Source: Candidatus Arcticimaribacter sp. (GTDB lineage: Bacteria; Bacteroidota; Bacteroidia; Flavobacteriales; Flavobacteriaceae). Taken from it: DNA of 6,541 nt. The DNA is taken from the NCBI GenBank assembly GCA_011526275.1, contig WTJP01000067.1, positions 1-6,541 on the forward strand, given 5' to 3'. Below, one piece after another: positions 1 to 6,491 of this stretch. The first letter of the stretch is position 1. Every line of letters begins with the position of its first letter. A model generated the notes under the pieces. It was not told the origin of the DNA. It saw nothing but the letters and a program-made list of their open reading frames with translations, and searched no databases. The position numbers were made by a program, and so were the translations under genes.

Positions 1-485
1 TCGCCATAGGTTTCTTCTTTTGAAAGAATCACATTCACGGCATCGCGTCCGTCGTTTACCTCATTTAAAAGGTTGGGCAGGTCCTTGTAGGCATCGGGTC
101 CTACGACCATGTCCACAATTTTTTCTTCTTCGAGGAATTTGTGTTTTAAGCGTTCGGCCATGCACCCCAATACCCCAACTTTCATGTTGGGATTGGTCTT
201 TTTCACCGCATTGAATTTCTCCAAGCGTTTGCGCACGGTGAGTTCTGCTTTTTCACGGATAGAGCAGGTGTTGACCAAAATCAGGTCTGCAGTATCCATC
301 GTGGGGGTAGTGTGATACCCTTCTTTAGCTAGGATGGAAGCCACCACTTCGCTGTCAGAGAAATTCATTTGACAACCGTAGGATTCGATATACACCGATT
401 TGTCTTGCTTCCCGCTTATTCCCCCATTGTCAATCACTACACCATCGGTGGCAGGAGTTATTTTTTTCGACAGACTTTCTTCCAT
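1..485 (-). CDS. miaB: MiaB, tRNA-2-methylthio-N6-dimethylallyladenosine synthase (N-terminal part, cut by window edge)
   Basis: This is the first 161 codons of a methylthiotransferase that adds the 2-methylthio group to N6-isopentenyladenosine at position 37 of tRNAs, using a radical-SAM and a second iron-sulfur cluster in the cytoplasm. The visible part covers the N-terminal UPF0004 (MTTase) domain from about residue 31. Its three cluster cysteines are present: C38 in ESYGCQMN, C74 in VNTCSIRE and C108 in GVLGCMAER. The radical-SAM CxxxCxxC motif and TRAM domain would lie beyond the left edge, because the family is usually about 450-490 residues long. The start at 485 is chosen because an in-frame stop (510-512) lies nine codons upstream with no other ATG between. 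The first 30 residues are a poorly conserved extension before the domain. MiaB is preferred over RimO or MtaB because of the NTCSIREKAE motif and general similarity. The gene is divergent from topA. Confidence 0.93.
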   Translation of the reverse strand, partial: MEESLSKKITPATDGVVIDNGGISGKQDKSVYIESYGCQMNFSDSEVVASILAKEGYHTTPTMDTADLILVNTCSIREKAELTVRKRLEKFNAVKKTNPNMKVGVLGCMAERLKHKFLEEEKIVDMVVGPDAYKDLPNLLNEVNDGRDAVNVILSKEETYG

Positions 486-538
486 TAGTTTGTTTAAATA
501 AATGATGCTTTAGGTTCAACCCCAATGCAAAAACAATA

Positions 539-546
539 CAAAAGTA
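539..546 (-). promoter_or_regulatory. Bacteroidota -7 promoter element for miaB
   Basis: On the minus strand this reads TACTTTTG, an exact match to the TAnnTTTG -7 consensus of the Bacteroidota primary sigma factor. It lies 53 bases before the miaB start codon, so the leader would be about 45 bases. No TTTG-like -33 element is present at the usual distance, so the promoter is supported by the -7 box only. The octamer is identical to the one proposed for topA on the other strand. Confidence 0.5.
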
Positions 547-657
547 AGGAATTACCGCCATTTTGTCATGTTTTCTTTTCCTGTCCTTTTTTGTCTATTT
601 TTTGCTTAGAGGAGTGAGTTTATATCTTATATAATAGGAGTTGATTTGCATATAAAA

Positions 658-688
658 TTTGAGTCGAAGAAAAATTCACCTACTTTTG
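658..688 (+). promoter_or_regulatory. Bacteroidota -33/-7 promoter for topA
   Basis: A TTTG -33 box (658-661) and a perfect TAnnTTTG -7 box, TACTTTTG (681-688), are separated by 19 bases, which is the usual spacing for the Bacteroidota housekeeping sigma factor. Transcription would start at about 693-696 and leave a very short leader of some 11-14 bases before the topA ATG. That leader has no Shine-Dalgarno sequence, which is common in this phylum. The promoter could also drive the arginase-fold gene and, by read-through, the gld genes. Confidence 0.65.
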
Positions 689-706
689 CTTCAATAAAAA
701 CCCGCT

Positions 707-3193
707 ATGGCGAAGAATTTAGTTATTGTCGAGTCCCCTGCAAAGGCCAAGACAATTGAGAAATTTTTAGGAAAAGATTATAAGGTAGCTTCGAGTTTCG
801 GCCACATTGCCGATCTTCCTTCAAAGGAGTTGGGGGTGAATGTCGATGGGGATTTTTTACCCAAGTACATTGTTTCTTCCGACAAGAAAAAAGTGGTCAA
901 TGAACTCAAGTCCTTAGCTAAAAAAGCCGAAACGGTTTGGTTAGCAAGTGATGAGGACCGAGAGGGAGAGGCCATTGCATGGCATTTGGCGAATATCTTA
1001 AAGTTAAAAGAAGCCAATACTAAACGTATTGTTTTTCACGAGATCACGAAGAATGCTATTTTAAAAGCAATCGAAAAGCCACGTGAGATTGACTACAATT
1101 TAGTGAATGCCCAACAGGCCCGTCGCGTATTAGATCGACTGGTTGGTTATGAATTGTCGCCCGTTTTATGGCGCAAAGTGAAAGGTGGACTTTCTGCCGG
1201 GCGTGTACAGTCGGTTTCCGTTCGTTTGATCGTGGAACGCGAACGCGAGATAAAAGCTTTTGTGCCCGTCTCCATGTTCAAGACACAGGCCGAGTTTCTC
1301 ACTACGGGGAACAAACTAATCAAGGCCAACCTCAATACCACCTTTGATGATGCAGAAACGGTTGAAGCTTTTTTAGAGAAAAATAAAGCGGCACGTTTTC
1401 ATGTAACTTCTAAAGAAACAAAGCCCGCCAAAAAAAGCCCGACGACTCCATTTACAACCTCCACACTACAGCAAGAGGCAGCCCGAAAGTTGTTCTTTTC
1501 GGTGAGTAAGACCATGACCTTGGCCCAGCGCTTATACGAGTCTGGACTTATTACCTATATGCGAACCGATAGTGTAAACCTTTCGAAAGAAGCACAAGGC
1601 GCCGCACTGAGTGAAATTGAATCGCGTTATGGCGCAGATTATGCCCAGGCGCGAAATTTTAGAAATAAAAGCAAAGGGGCACAAGAAGCGCACGAAGCGA
1701 TACGCCCAACCGATTTGCGCCGCGATAAAGTTTCGGTCGATTATGACCAAATGCGCCTGTATGAATTGATATGGAAACGCACCATCGCTTCACAAATGAG
1801 TGATGCGAAATTGGAACGAACTGTCTTAAAAATCAATACCGATCAACACGAAGAAACCTTCACTGCACGTGGGGAGATTCTCACTTTTGAAGGTTTTTTA
1901 AAAGTCTATCTCGAAGGGGTTGACGACGATGAAGAAGAAGCACAAGGTATTCTCCCACCTGTTAGCAAAGGAGATGAATTGAATTTGAAAAGTTTGGTTT
2001 CTACCCAGCGTTTTTCTCGTCCTCCCTATCGCTTTACCGAGGCTTCTTTGGTGAAAAAGTTGGAGGAATTAGGTATTGGCCGACCCTCTACCTATGCCCC
2101 AACCATTTCTACAGTTCAAAACAGAGGTTATATAGCCAAAGGAACAGTAGAGGGAACAGAACGCGGCTACCAACAGTTTGCTTTGGAAAATGGGGAGATA
2201 GCTTTAAACCGATTGACCGAAATGGTAGGCTCGGACAAAGGGAAACTGGTGCCTACCGATATTGGGATGATTGTCAACGACTTTTTGGTCAATAATTTTG
2301 AAAACATACTCGATTACAACTTCACCGCACAAGTAGAGCAAAACTTCGATGAAATTGCAGAGGGAAGAGAAGATTGGGTCAAGATGATCAAAGGTTTTTA
2401 TGGCGATTTCCAATCGACAGTAAACCATGTAAAAGAGCATGCAGAACGCGAATCTGGTGAGCGTATTTTAGGGAAGCACCCCGAAAGTGGTCGCACGGTT
2501 AAAGTGCGTCTTGGGAAGTTTGGCCCCATTGCACAAATTGGCGATGCCGATGATGAGGAAGCTGTTGTCTTTGCAAGTCTTAATCAAGATCAACAGTTAG
2601 ATACCATCACTTTTGAAGCAGCTTTAGACTTATTCCAATTGCCTAAAGACTTAGGTGAATATGAAGGAGAGGTTATCACTGTAAATAATGGTCGATACGG
2701 TCCTTACGTGAAGTTTGGGACAACCTTTGTGTCTTTGCCCAAAGGGAAAAACCCCATGGAGGTCGACCGCGATTTGGCCATTGAACTCATCGAAGAGAAG
2801 AAAAAAGCCGACGCTCCTATTTATACGTATAACGATTTGCCTGTAACCAAAGGAGTAGGGCGTTTTGGTCCTTTCATCAAGTGGAGTGGAATGTTCATTA
2901 ACGTGAACAAAAAGTACAACTTTGATCAGCTTTCAGACGAGGATATCGTTACCCTTATTGAAGAGAAAATTAAAAAGGAGAAAGAGAAAGTCGTCCACAA
3001 CTGGGAAGAGGAAGGAATTCGAGTAGAAAAAGCCCGCTGGGGACGTTCCAATATTATTCAAGGAAAAATCAAGGTTGAGTTGTCTAAAGATATTGACCCC
3101 ACCAAGATTACCTTGGAGGAAGCAAAAAAACGTTTAGAGGCGAAAAAGCCCAAAAAGAAAAAAGCCGCCCCAAAGCGAAAAACAAAAAAATAG
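707..3193 (+). CDS. topA: DNA topoisomerase I (type IA), zinc-finger-free
   Basis: The enzyme relaxes negative supercoils by cutting one DNA strand through a 5'-phosphotyrosine link. The complete 828-residue protein opens with a TOPRIM domain: E9 in VESPAKAK and the DxDxE metal site D82/D84/E86. Then come ARRVLDRLVGYELSP (138-152), GGLSAGRVQSVSVRL (160-174), the active-site segment GLITYMRTDS with Y284 as nucleophile and R286 beside it, EAHEAIRPTD (327-336) and the domain-closing GIGRPSTYAPTI (456-467). From about residue 587 there are topoisomerase C-terminal repeats, recognised by KFGPIAQIG, RYGPYVKFG and RFGPFIKWSG. The tail (812-828) is very lysine-rich and probably binds DNA. The protein contains no cysteine, so the Cys4 zinc ribbons of the E. 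coli enzyme are absent. Length is close to the E. coli enzyme (865). The ATG at 707 gives the expected MAKNLVIVESP N-terminus and sits just behind a good promoter. Confidence 0.97.
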   Translation: MAKNLVIVESPAKAKTIEKFLGKDYKVASSFGHIADLPSKELGVNVDGDFLPKYIVSSDKKKVVNELKSLAKKAETVWLASDEDREGEAIAWHLANILKLKEANTKRIVFHEITKNAILKAIEKPREIDYNLVNAQQARRVLDRLVGYELSPVLWRKVKGGLSAGRVQSVSVRLIVEREREIKAFVPVSMFKTQAEFLTTGNKLIKANLNTTFDDAETVEAFLEKNKAARFHVTSKETKPAKKSPTTPFTTSTLQQEAARKLFFSVSKTMTLAQRLYESGLITYMRTDSVNLSKEAQGAALSEIESRYGADYAQARNFRNKSKGAQEAHEAIRPTDLRRDKVSVDYDQMRLYELIWKRTIASQMSDAKLERTVLKINTDQHEETFTARGEILTFEGFLKVYLEGVDDDEEEAQGILPPVSKGDELNLKSLVSTQRFSRPPYRFTEASLVKKLEELGIGRPSTYAPTISTVQNRGYIAKGTVEGTERGYQQFALENGEIALNRLTEMVGSDKGKLVPTDIGMIVNDFLVNNFENILDYNFTAQVEQNFDEIAEGREDWVKMIKGFYGDFQSTVNHVKEHAERESGERILGKHPESGRTVKVRLGKFGPIAQIGDADDEEAVVFASLNQDQQLDTITFEAALDLFQLPKDLGEYEGEVITVNNGRYGPYVKFGTTFVSLPKGKNPMEVDRDLAIELIEEKKKADAPIYTYNDLPVTKGVGRFGPFIKWSGMFINVNKKYNFDQLSDEDIVTLIEEKIKKEKEKVVHNWEEEGIRVEKARWGRSNIIQGKIKVELSKDIDPTKITLEEAKKRLEAKKPKKKKAAPKRKTKK

Positions 3194-4342
3194 ATGAGCT
3201 TAGATTTCCTTACTCCTGTTGATGACACTGTTCTGGGTGTAGCTTCCCTGCTCCCAAAGCAGGTGATAGGGAAATCGATACAAGTACACACCGAAAAGCA
3301 CGGATTTCCTGAGCTGGAAAAGGTGCAGTTAGCCATTATTGGAGTGCAGGAGAGTAGGAACAGCTACTATCCCGTTTTGGATTACGACATGGATGCTTTC
3401 CGAAGGGAGTTCTATCAACTCTATCCAGGAAATTGGTCGGTTGCTATTGCCGATTTAGGAGATTTGCCTTCTGGAGAGTCCACAGAGGATACCTACCACG
3501 CCTTGTCTTCCATTTGTAGTTACCTTAAGAAAAAGGATATTATTCCTATAGTGTTAGGGGGAAGCCAAGATTTAACCGTGGCTTTGTATCGTTCTTTTCA
3601 CGACCATGCTCAATGGGTAAATATTGTTTCTGTGGACAATCGTTTTGATTTTTCACAAGAAGAGGAATTGATTTCAGGCCGTTCCTACATGAGTGAAATC
3701 ATCATGGAGACGCCAAGTAAGTTGTATAACTTCACCAATATTGGGTATCAATCCTACCTTATCGCACAAGAAGAGCTTGACTTAATGGATAAACTCTTTT
3801 TTGAAGCCTACCGCTTAGGCCAAGTGTTAGACGAGCCTCAATCCACTGAGCCCGTCTTTAGAGAAGCCGATATTGCTAGTTTTGACATGAAGGTTTTAAA
3901 CGGGGTTGCCAGTGGGGTTTTTCCCAATGGTATGCCCAATGGAATCGATGGAAGAACCATTTGTGCCCTTGCACGTTATGCAGGAATTAGTGATAGAATC
4001 AGCATGTTAGGGTGTTTTGATTTAAGTAATACTGCAATTTTTCATAAATTATTGGCACAAATTGTTTGGTATTTTGTCGAAGGAGTTCACTGCCGTTTCG
4101 ATGAATATCCAGTTGTAACAAACCAAGGTTTTACGCGCTATGCCGTGCAAATGTCGGATAGAGAATTGGTTTTTTTTAAGAGCAATAAAAGCCAGCGATG
4201 GTGGATGGAAATGACAAAAGAAAATTATTTAGATAATAAAAGTAAAACAAGTGCGTTAATATCTTGCACGCATCAAGATTATCAAGACGCCTGCAACGAT
4301 ATTTTGCCCGACCGATGGTGGAAGGCATCAAAAAGAAGTTAA
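3194..4342 (+). CDS. Arginase/formimidoylglutamase-fold protein with degenerate metal site
   Basis: This complete 382-residue cytoplasmic protein has no signal peptide and belongs to the ureohydrolase (arginase, agmatinase, formimidoylglutamase) fold. The three signature regions are recognisable but altered. GGDHS is GGSQD (122-126), DAHxD is DNRFD (148-152), and SxDxDxxDP is SFDMKVLNG (229-237). Of the six manganese ligands, D148, D152 and D231 remain, while the expected His, His and Asp are Q125, R150 and K233. A normal two-manganese hydrolase is therefore unlikely, and activity on arginine or formimidoylglutamate should not be assumed. The core is flanked by an N-terminal extension (about 1-44) and a C-terminal part with two tryptophan pairs, RWWMEM (335-340) and DRWWK (373-377). 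The ATG directly follows the topA TAG with no base between, suggesting translational coupling; gldK follows after 76 bases. I believe similar genes near gldK in other Flavobacteriia are labelled formimidoylglutamase, but I could not check this. The true role is unknown. Confidence 0.85.
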   Translation: MSLDFLTPVDDTVLGVASLLPKQVIGKSIQVHTEKHGFPELEKVQLAIIGVQESRNSYYPVLDYDMDAFRREFYQLYPGNWSVAIADLGDLPSGESTEDTYHALSSICSYLKKKDIIPIVLGGSQDLTVALYRSFHDHAQWVNIVSVDNRFDFSQEEELISGRSYMSEIIMETPSKLYNFTNIGYQSYLIAQEELDLMDKLFFEAYRLGQVLDEPQSTEPVFREADIASFDMKVLNGVASGVFPNGMPNGIDGRTICALARYAGISDRISMLGCFDLSNTAIFHKLLAQIVWYFVEGVHCRFDEYPVVTNQGFTRYAVQMSDRELVFFKSNKSQRWWMEMTKENYLDNKSKTSALISCTHQDYQDACNDILPDRWWKASKRS

Positions 4343-4418
4343 TTTTAAATGAGTTTAATTTTTTTTAAGAAATATCGTCAAAGTATAATATAATGACACG
4401 CCCTGCGTTAAAGACTAT

Positions 4419-4469
4419 ATGAAGAAAATTGTTGTTTTCATTTTTGCCAGCCTACTGCTCTATGCATGT
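4419..4469 (+). other. Lipoprotein signal peptide and lipidation cysteine of GldK
   Basis: Residues 1-16 have a positive start (K2, K3), a hydrophobic stretch (IVVFIFASLLL) and the lipobox L-Y-A before C17. Signal peptidase II would cut before C17. The residues after the cysteine are G18, N19, K20 and R21, with no acidic run of the kind that exports lipoproteins to the cell surface. This fits an anchor on the periplasmic face of the outer membrane. Confidence 0.85.
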
Positions 4470-5795
4470 GGAAACAAACGTGGTGAGTTGGTCGGTGTGA
4501 AGCAAAAGAAATGGTTCCCCGAAAAACCCTACGGAATGACCCTCGTTGAAGGGGGTGCTTTCATTATGGGTAAACAAGACGACGATATTGCCCAGCTTAA
4601 AAATGCTCCTGCTAAAACAGTAACGGTTCGTTCCTTCTATATGGACGAGACTGAAATCACCAACAGTGAATACCGTCAGTTTGTGTATTGGGTGCGTGAC
4701 TCTGTAGCCCTAGCGATGCTAGCCCGCAAAGCCGACGAGTTGAATACAGGCGAAGAAGGTGGTGGTGAAGGGATAGGAGAATATGCCTTTAAAGATGCTG
4801 ATACTGCCGACATGTCTCCCTTCCAAAAGTACATGCGTGAAAATTATATTGACCCAGAAACAGGAGAACCACTTTTAGGACGTCCACTGAACTGGGATCA
4901 AGATATCGAATGGGAACCCAACAGCTATGTTGATTTAGCTTATGTTGAGGTTATGGATAGCCTTTACTTACCTCCAGAGGTGTGGTACAACGGTGAAATG
5001 AAGATGGACGTAAATAAATTGCGTTACAAATACGCTTGGTTTGATGCCGAAGCAGCGGGTCTTGCCCGTGAAAAAGATCCTACCATGCGCGATCGTTTAC
5101 CCTTCATTAAAAAGGAAGAACTGGAGATTTATCCCGATACTACGGTATGGATCAAGGACTTCAACTACTCCTACAATGAGCCCATGCACAACGATTATTT
5201 TTGGCATCCGGCCTATCAAGATTATCCTGTTGTAGGGGTGTCTTGGAAGCAAGCAGTGGCTTTTTGTAGTTGGAGAACACACTACAAAAACTCCTACCAA
5301 AAGAAGAAAAACAAACCTTTAGTAAACAACTTTAGATTGCCAACAGAAGCGGAGTGGGAATATGCTGCACGCGGAGGAATTCCATCGGGAACTTATCCTT
5401 GGGGATCGCCCTATCTCTTGAATGATCGCGGTTGTTTCTTGGCGAACTTTAAACCTATACGCGGAGATTATTCTGCCGACCAAGCGATGTATGCTGTAGA
5501 AGCAAAGTCGTATTTACCGAACGATTTCAACCTCTACAACATGGCTGGAAACGTATCAGAATGGACCGAATCGTCCTATGACCCAGGAGCGTATGAGTAT
5601 GTATCATCGCTCAATCCAAACATGTCTTTGGATAAAGAAAAGCGCAAAGTTGTGCGTGGAGGTTCTTGGAAAGATGTAGCTTATTTTTTACGTGTGAGTT
5701 CTCGTGATTATGAATACCAAGACACGGCCAGAAGCTACATTGGATTCAGAACGGTACAAGACTATTTAGGCTCTGAAAAAGTCAAAATTAAATAG
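4419..5795 (+). CDS. gldK: GldK/PorK, T9SS ring lipoprotein with FGE-sulfatase fold
   Basis: GldK is an outer-membrane lipoprotein that forms, with GldN, the periplasmic ring of the type IX secretion and gliding machinery. The 458-residue protein starts with a lipoprotein signal peptide: MKKIV, a hydrophobic core and lipobox LYAC, with C17 as the lipidated residue. The rest is a formylglycine-generating-enzyme (SUMF1-like) domain: MTLVEGGAFIMG (40-51), DETEITNSEYRQFV (76-89), PVVGVSWKQAVAFCSW (270-285), FRLPTEAEWEYAARGG (305-320), NMAGNVSEW (374-382), VVRGGSW (411-417) and YIGFR (440-444). Roughly residues 92-268 form a long insertion, acidic and glycine-rich near 104-132, that ordinary FGE enzymes lack. 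The two catalytic cysteines of true FGEs align with A421 and V426, so the protein should be structural. Identification as GldK rather than the paralogue GldJ rests on gldL and gldM following directly. No clear promoter lies in the gap before it. Confidence 0.94.
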   Translation: MKKIVVFIFASLLLYACGNKRGELVGVKQKKWFPEKPYGMTLVEGGAFIMGKQDDDIAQLKNAPAKTVTVRSFYMDETEITNSEYRQFVYWVRDSVALAMLARKADELNTGEEGGGEGIGEYAFKDADTADMSPFQKYMRENYIDPETGEPLLGRPLNWDQDIEWEPNSYVDLAYVEVMDSLYLPPEVWYNGEMKMDVNKLRYKYAWFDAEAAGLAREKDPTMRDRLPFIKKEELEIYPDTTVWIKDFNYSYNEPMHNDYFWHPAYQDYPVVGVSWKQAVAFCSWRTHYKNSYQKKKNKPLVNNFRLPTEAEWEYAARGGIPSGTYPWGSPYLLNDRGCFLANFKPIRGDYSADQAMYAVEAKSYLPNDFNLYNMAGNVSEWTESSYDPGAYEYVSSLNPNMSLDKEKRKVVRGGSWKDVAYFLRVSSRDYEYQDTARSYIGFRTVQDYLGSEKVKIK

Positions 5796-5839
5796 GAAAA
5801 CTTTATCTTTAGACCATACTTTAATTTATTTCTAAAAAA

Positions 5840-6484
5840 ATGGACGCACAAAAACTTAAAGGACGCTTAAGAAGAAAAATTATCATGCACATGCTTTTCC
5901 AAATTGGGGGAGCTGTTGTAATTGTTGGAGCATTATTTAAAATTCTTCACTTAGAAATTGGACCCATCACAGGTGGGGTAGTACTTGGACTTGGTCTAGG
6001 GACAGAAGCCATCATCTTCCTCGTTGGGGGACTTATGTTGGACGATGTTCGTGAAGAACACGATGCTTATGTAGAACACCACGGTGGTGAAGGGCATGCT
6101 GCTGAAGGACCAAAAGGAGAAGGACTATCTGCTAAAATCGATGAGCTTTTACAAGAAGCTAAAATGGACGTAGCGCTTATTGGTGGTCTAACACGTAGCA
6201 TTCAAAATTTAGAGGCATCTGCACGTGCTTTGTCGCCTGCAGCTGAAGCCGCTTCATCTTCACAAAACTACGCTGATCAATTGAACAAAGCTGCTGTACA
6301 GCTTCAGTCATTGAACGAGCTTTACGCTGCTCAAGTTCAAAGCGCCGGTTCACACGGAGCTTACAACGACCAAGTTGCTCAAAATGCAGAACGTTTAAAA
6401 GCTCAAATGGAGTCGTTGTCTGACAACCTAGCTTCCTTAAATCAAGTATATGGTGGAATGCTTTCTGCTATGAACAAAAACTAA
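5840..6484 (+). CDS. gldL: GldL/PorL, T9SS inner-membrane proton-motor subunit
   Basis: GldL forms the pentameric inner-membrane channel around the GldM dimer and turns proton flow into motion for protein secretion and gliding. The 214-residue protein has two close transmembrane helices (about 15-36 and 43-66) joined by the short HLEIGPITG turn. The family's charged intramembrane residues are visible: K34 and H37 at the end of helix 1 (ALFKILHLEIGP) and E56 in helix 2 (LGTEAIIF). From memory of the Flavobacterium johnsoniae protein these match K27, H30 and E49, a constant offset of seven. A histidine- and glycine-rich cytoplasmic linker follows (about 73-95), then an Ala/Gln-rich helical, probably coiled-coil region (97-214). 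The ATG at 5840 is preceded by a run of A and no Shine-Dalgarno sequence. gldK ends 44 bases upstream and gldM starts 7 bases downstream, indicating an operon. Codon choice appears more uniform than in topA, perhaps reflecting strong expression. Confidence 0.95.
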   Translation: MDAQKLKGRLRRKIIMHMLFQIGGAVVIVGALFKILHLEIGPITGGVVLGLGLGTEAIIFLVGGLMLDDVREEHDAYVEHHGGEGHAAEGPKGEGLSAKIDELLQEAKMDVALIGGLTRSIQNLEASARALSPAAEAASSSQNYADQLNKAAVQLQSLNELYAAQVQSAGSHGAYNDQVAQNAERLKAQMESLSDNLASLNQVYGGMLSAMNKN

Positions 6485-6491
6485 GTAAGCC

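Larger units (their letters stand above)
486..706. promoter_or_regulatory. Divergent intergenic region between miaB and topA
   Basis: This 221-base A/T-rich stretch contains no credible gene. It holds a -7 box for miaB at 539-546 on the minus strand and a -33/-7 pair for topA at 658-688. Between them are pyrimidine-rich DNA (about 561-604) and a small A/T-only inverted repeat at 620-634 (TTATAT, 3-base loop, ATATAA). Nothing resembling a riboswitch, small RNA or terminator was recognised. Confidence 0.7.

Noticed and set aside
20..315. Two plus-strand open frames (20-214 and 109-315)
   Set aside because: They lie antisense to a well-supported miaB frame with all three cluster cysteines, and their translations resemble no protein family.
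2204..2440. Minus-strand open frame inside topA (one of several)
   Set aside because: It is fully inside the conserved topA coding sequence, has no promoter and translates to nothing recognisable. The same holds for the minus-strand frames at 778-1017, 1147-1341 and 1532-1750.
3058..3336. Minus-strand open frame across the topA/arginase-fold junction
   Set aside because: Its phenylalanine-rich part is the antisense of the lysine-rich TopA tail, so it is a composition artefact.
3194..4342. Calling this gene an active arginase, agmatinase or formimidoylglutamase (hutG)
   Set aside because: Three of the six metal ligands are replaced and no histidine-degradation or arginine-catabolism genes are nearby.
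4345..4366. Possible terminator after the arginase-fold gene: TTAAA, TGAG loop, TTTAA, then eight T
   Set aside because: The stem is only five A/T pairs and would be too unstable for a convincing intrinsic terminator. At most it is a weak attenuator before gldK.
4384..4389. TATAAT hexamer upstream of gldK resembling an E. coli -10 box
   Set aside because: Bacteroidota use TAnnTTTG rather than TATAAT, no suitable upstream element was seen, and such hexamers are expected in A/T-rich spacers.
5041..5300. Alternative open frames on both strands inside gldK
   Set aside because: They overlap the continuous GldK frame in its insertion region and show no family features.
5796..5839. TACTTTAA and TATCTTTA in the gldK-gldL spacer as possible internal promoters
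   Set aside because: Each departs from TAnnTTTG at the 3' end and lacks a partner -33 box. Co-transcription from upstream is simpler.
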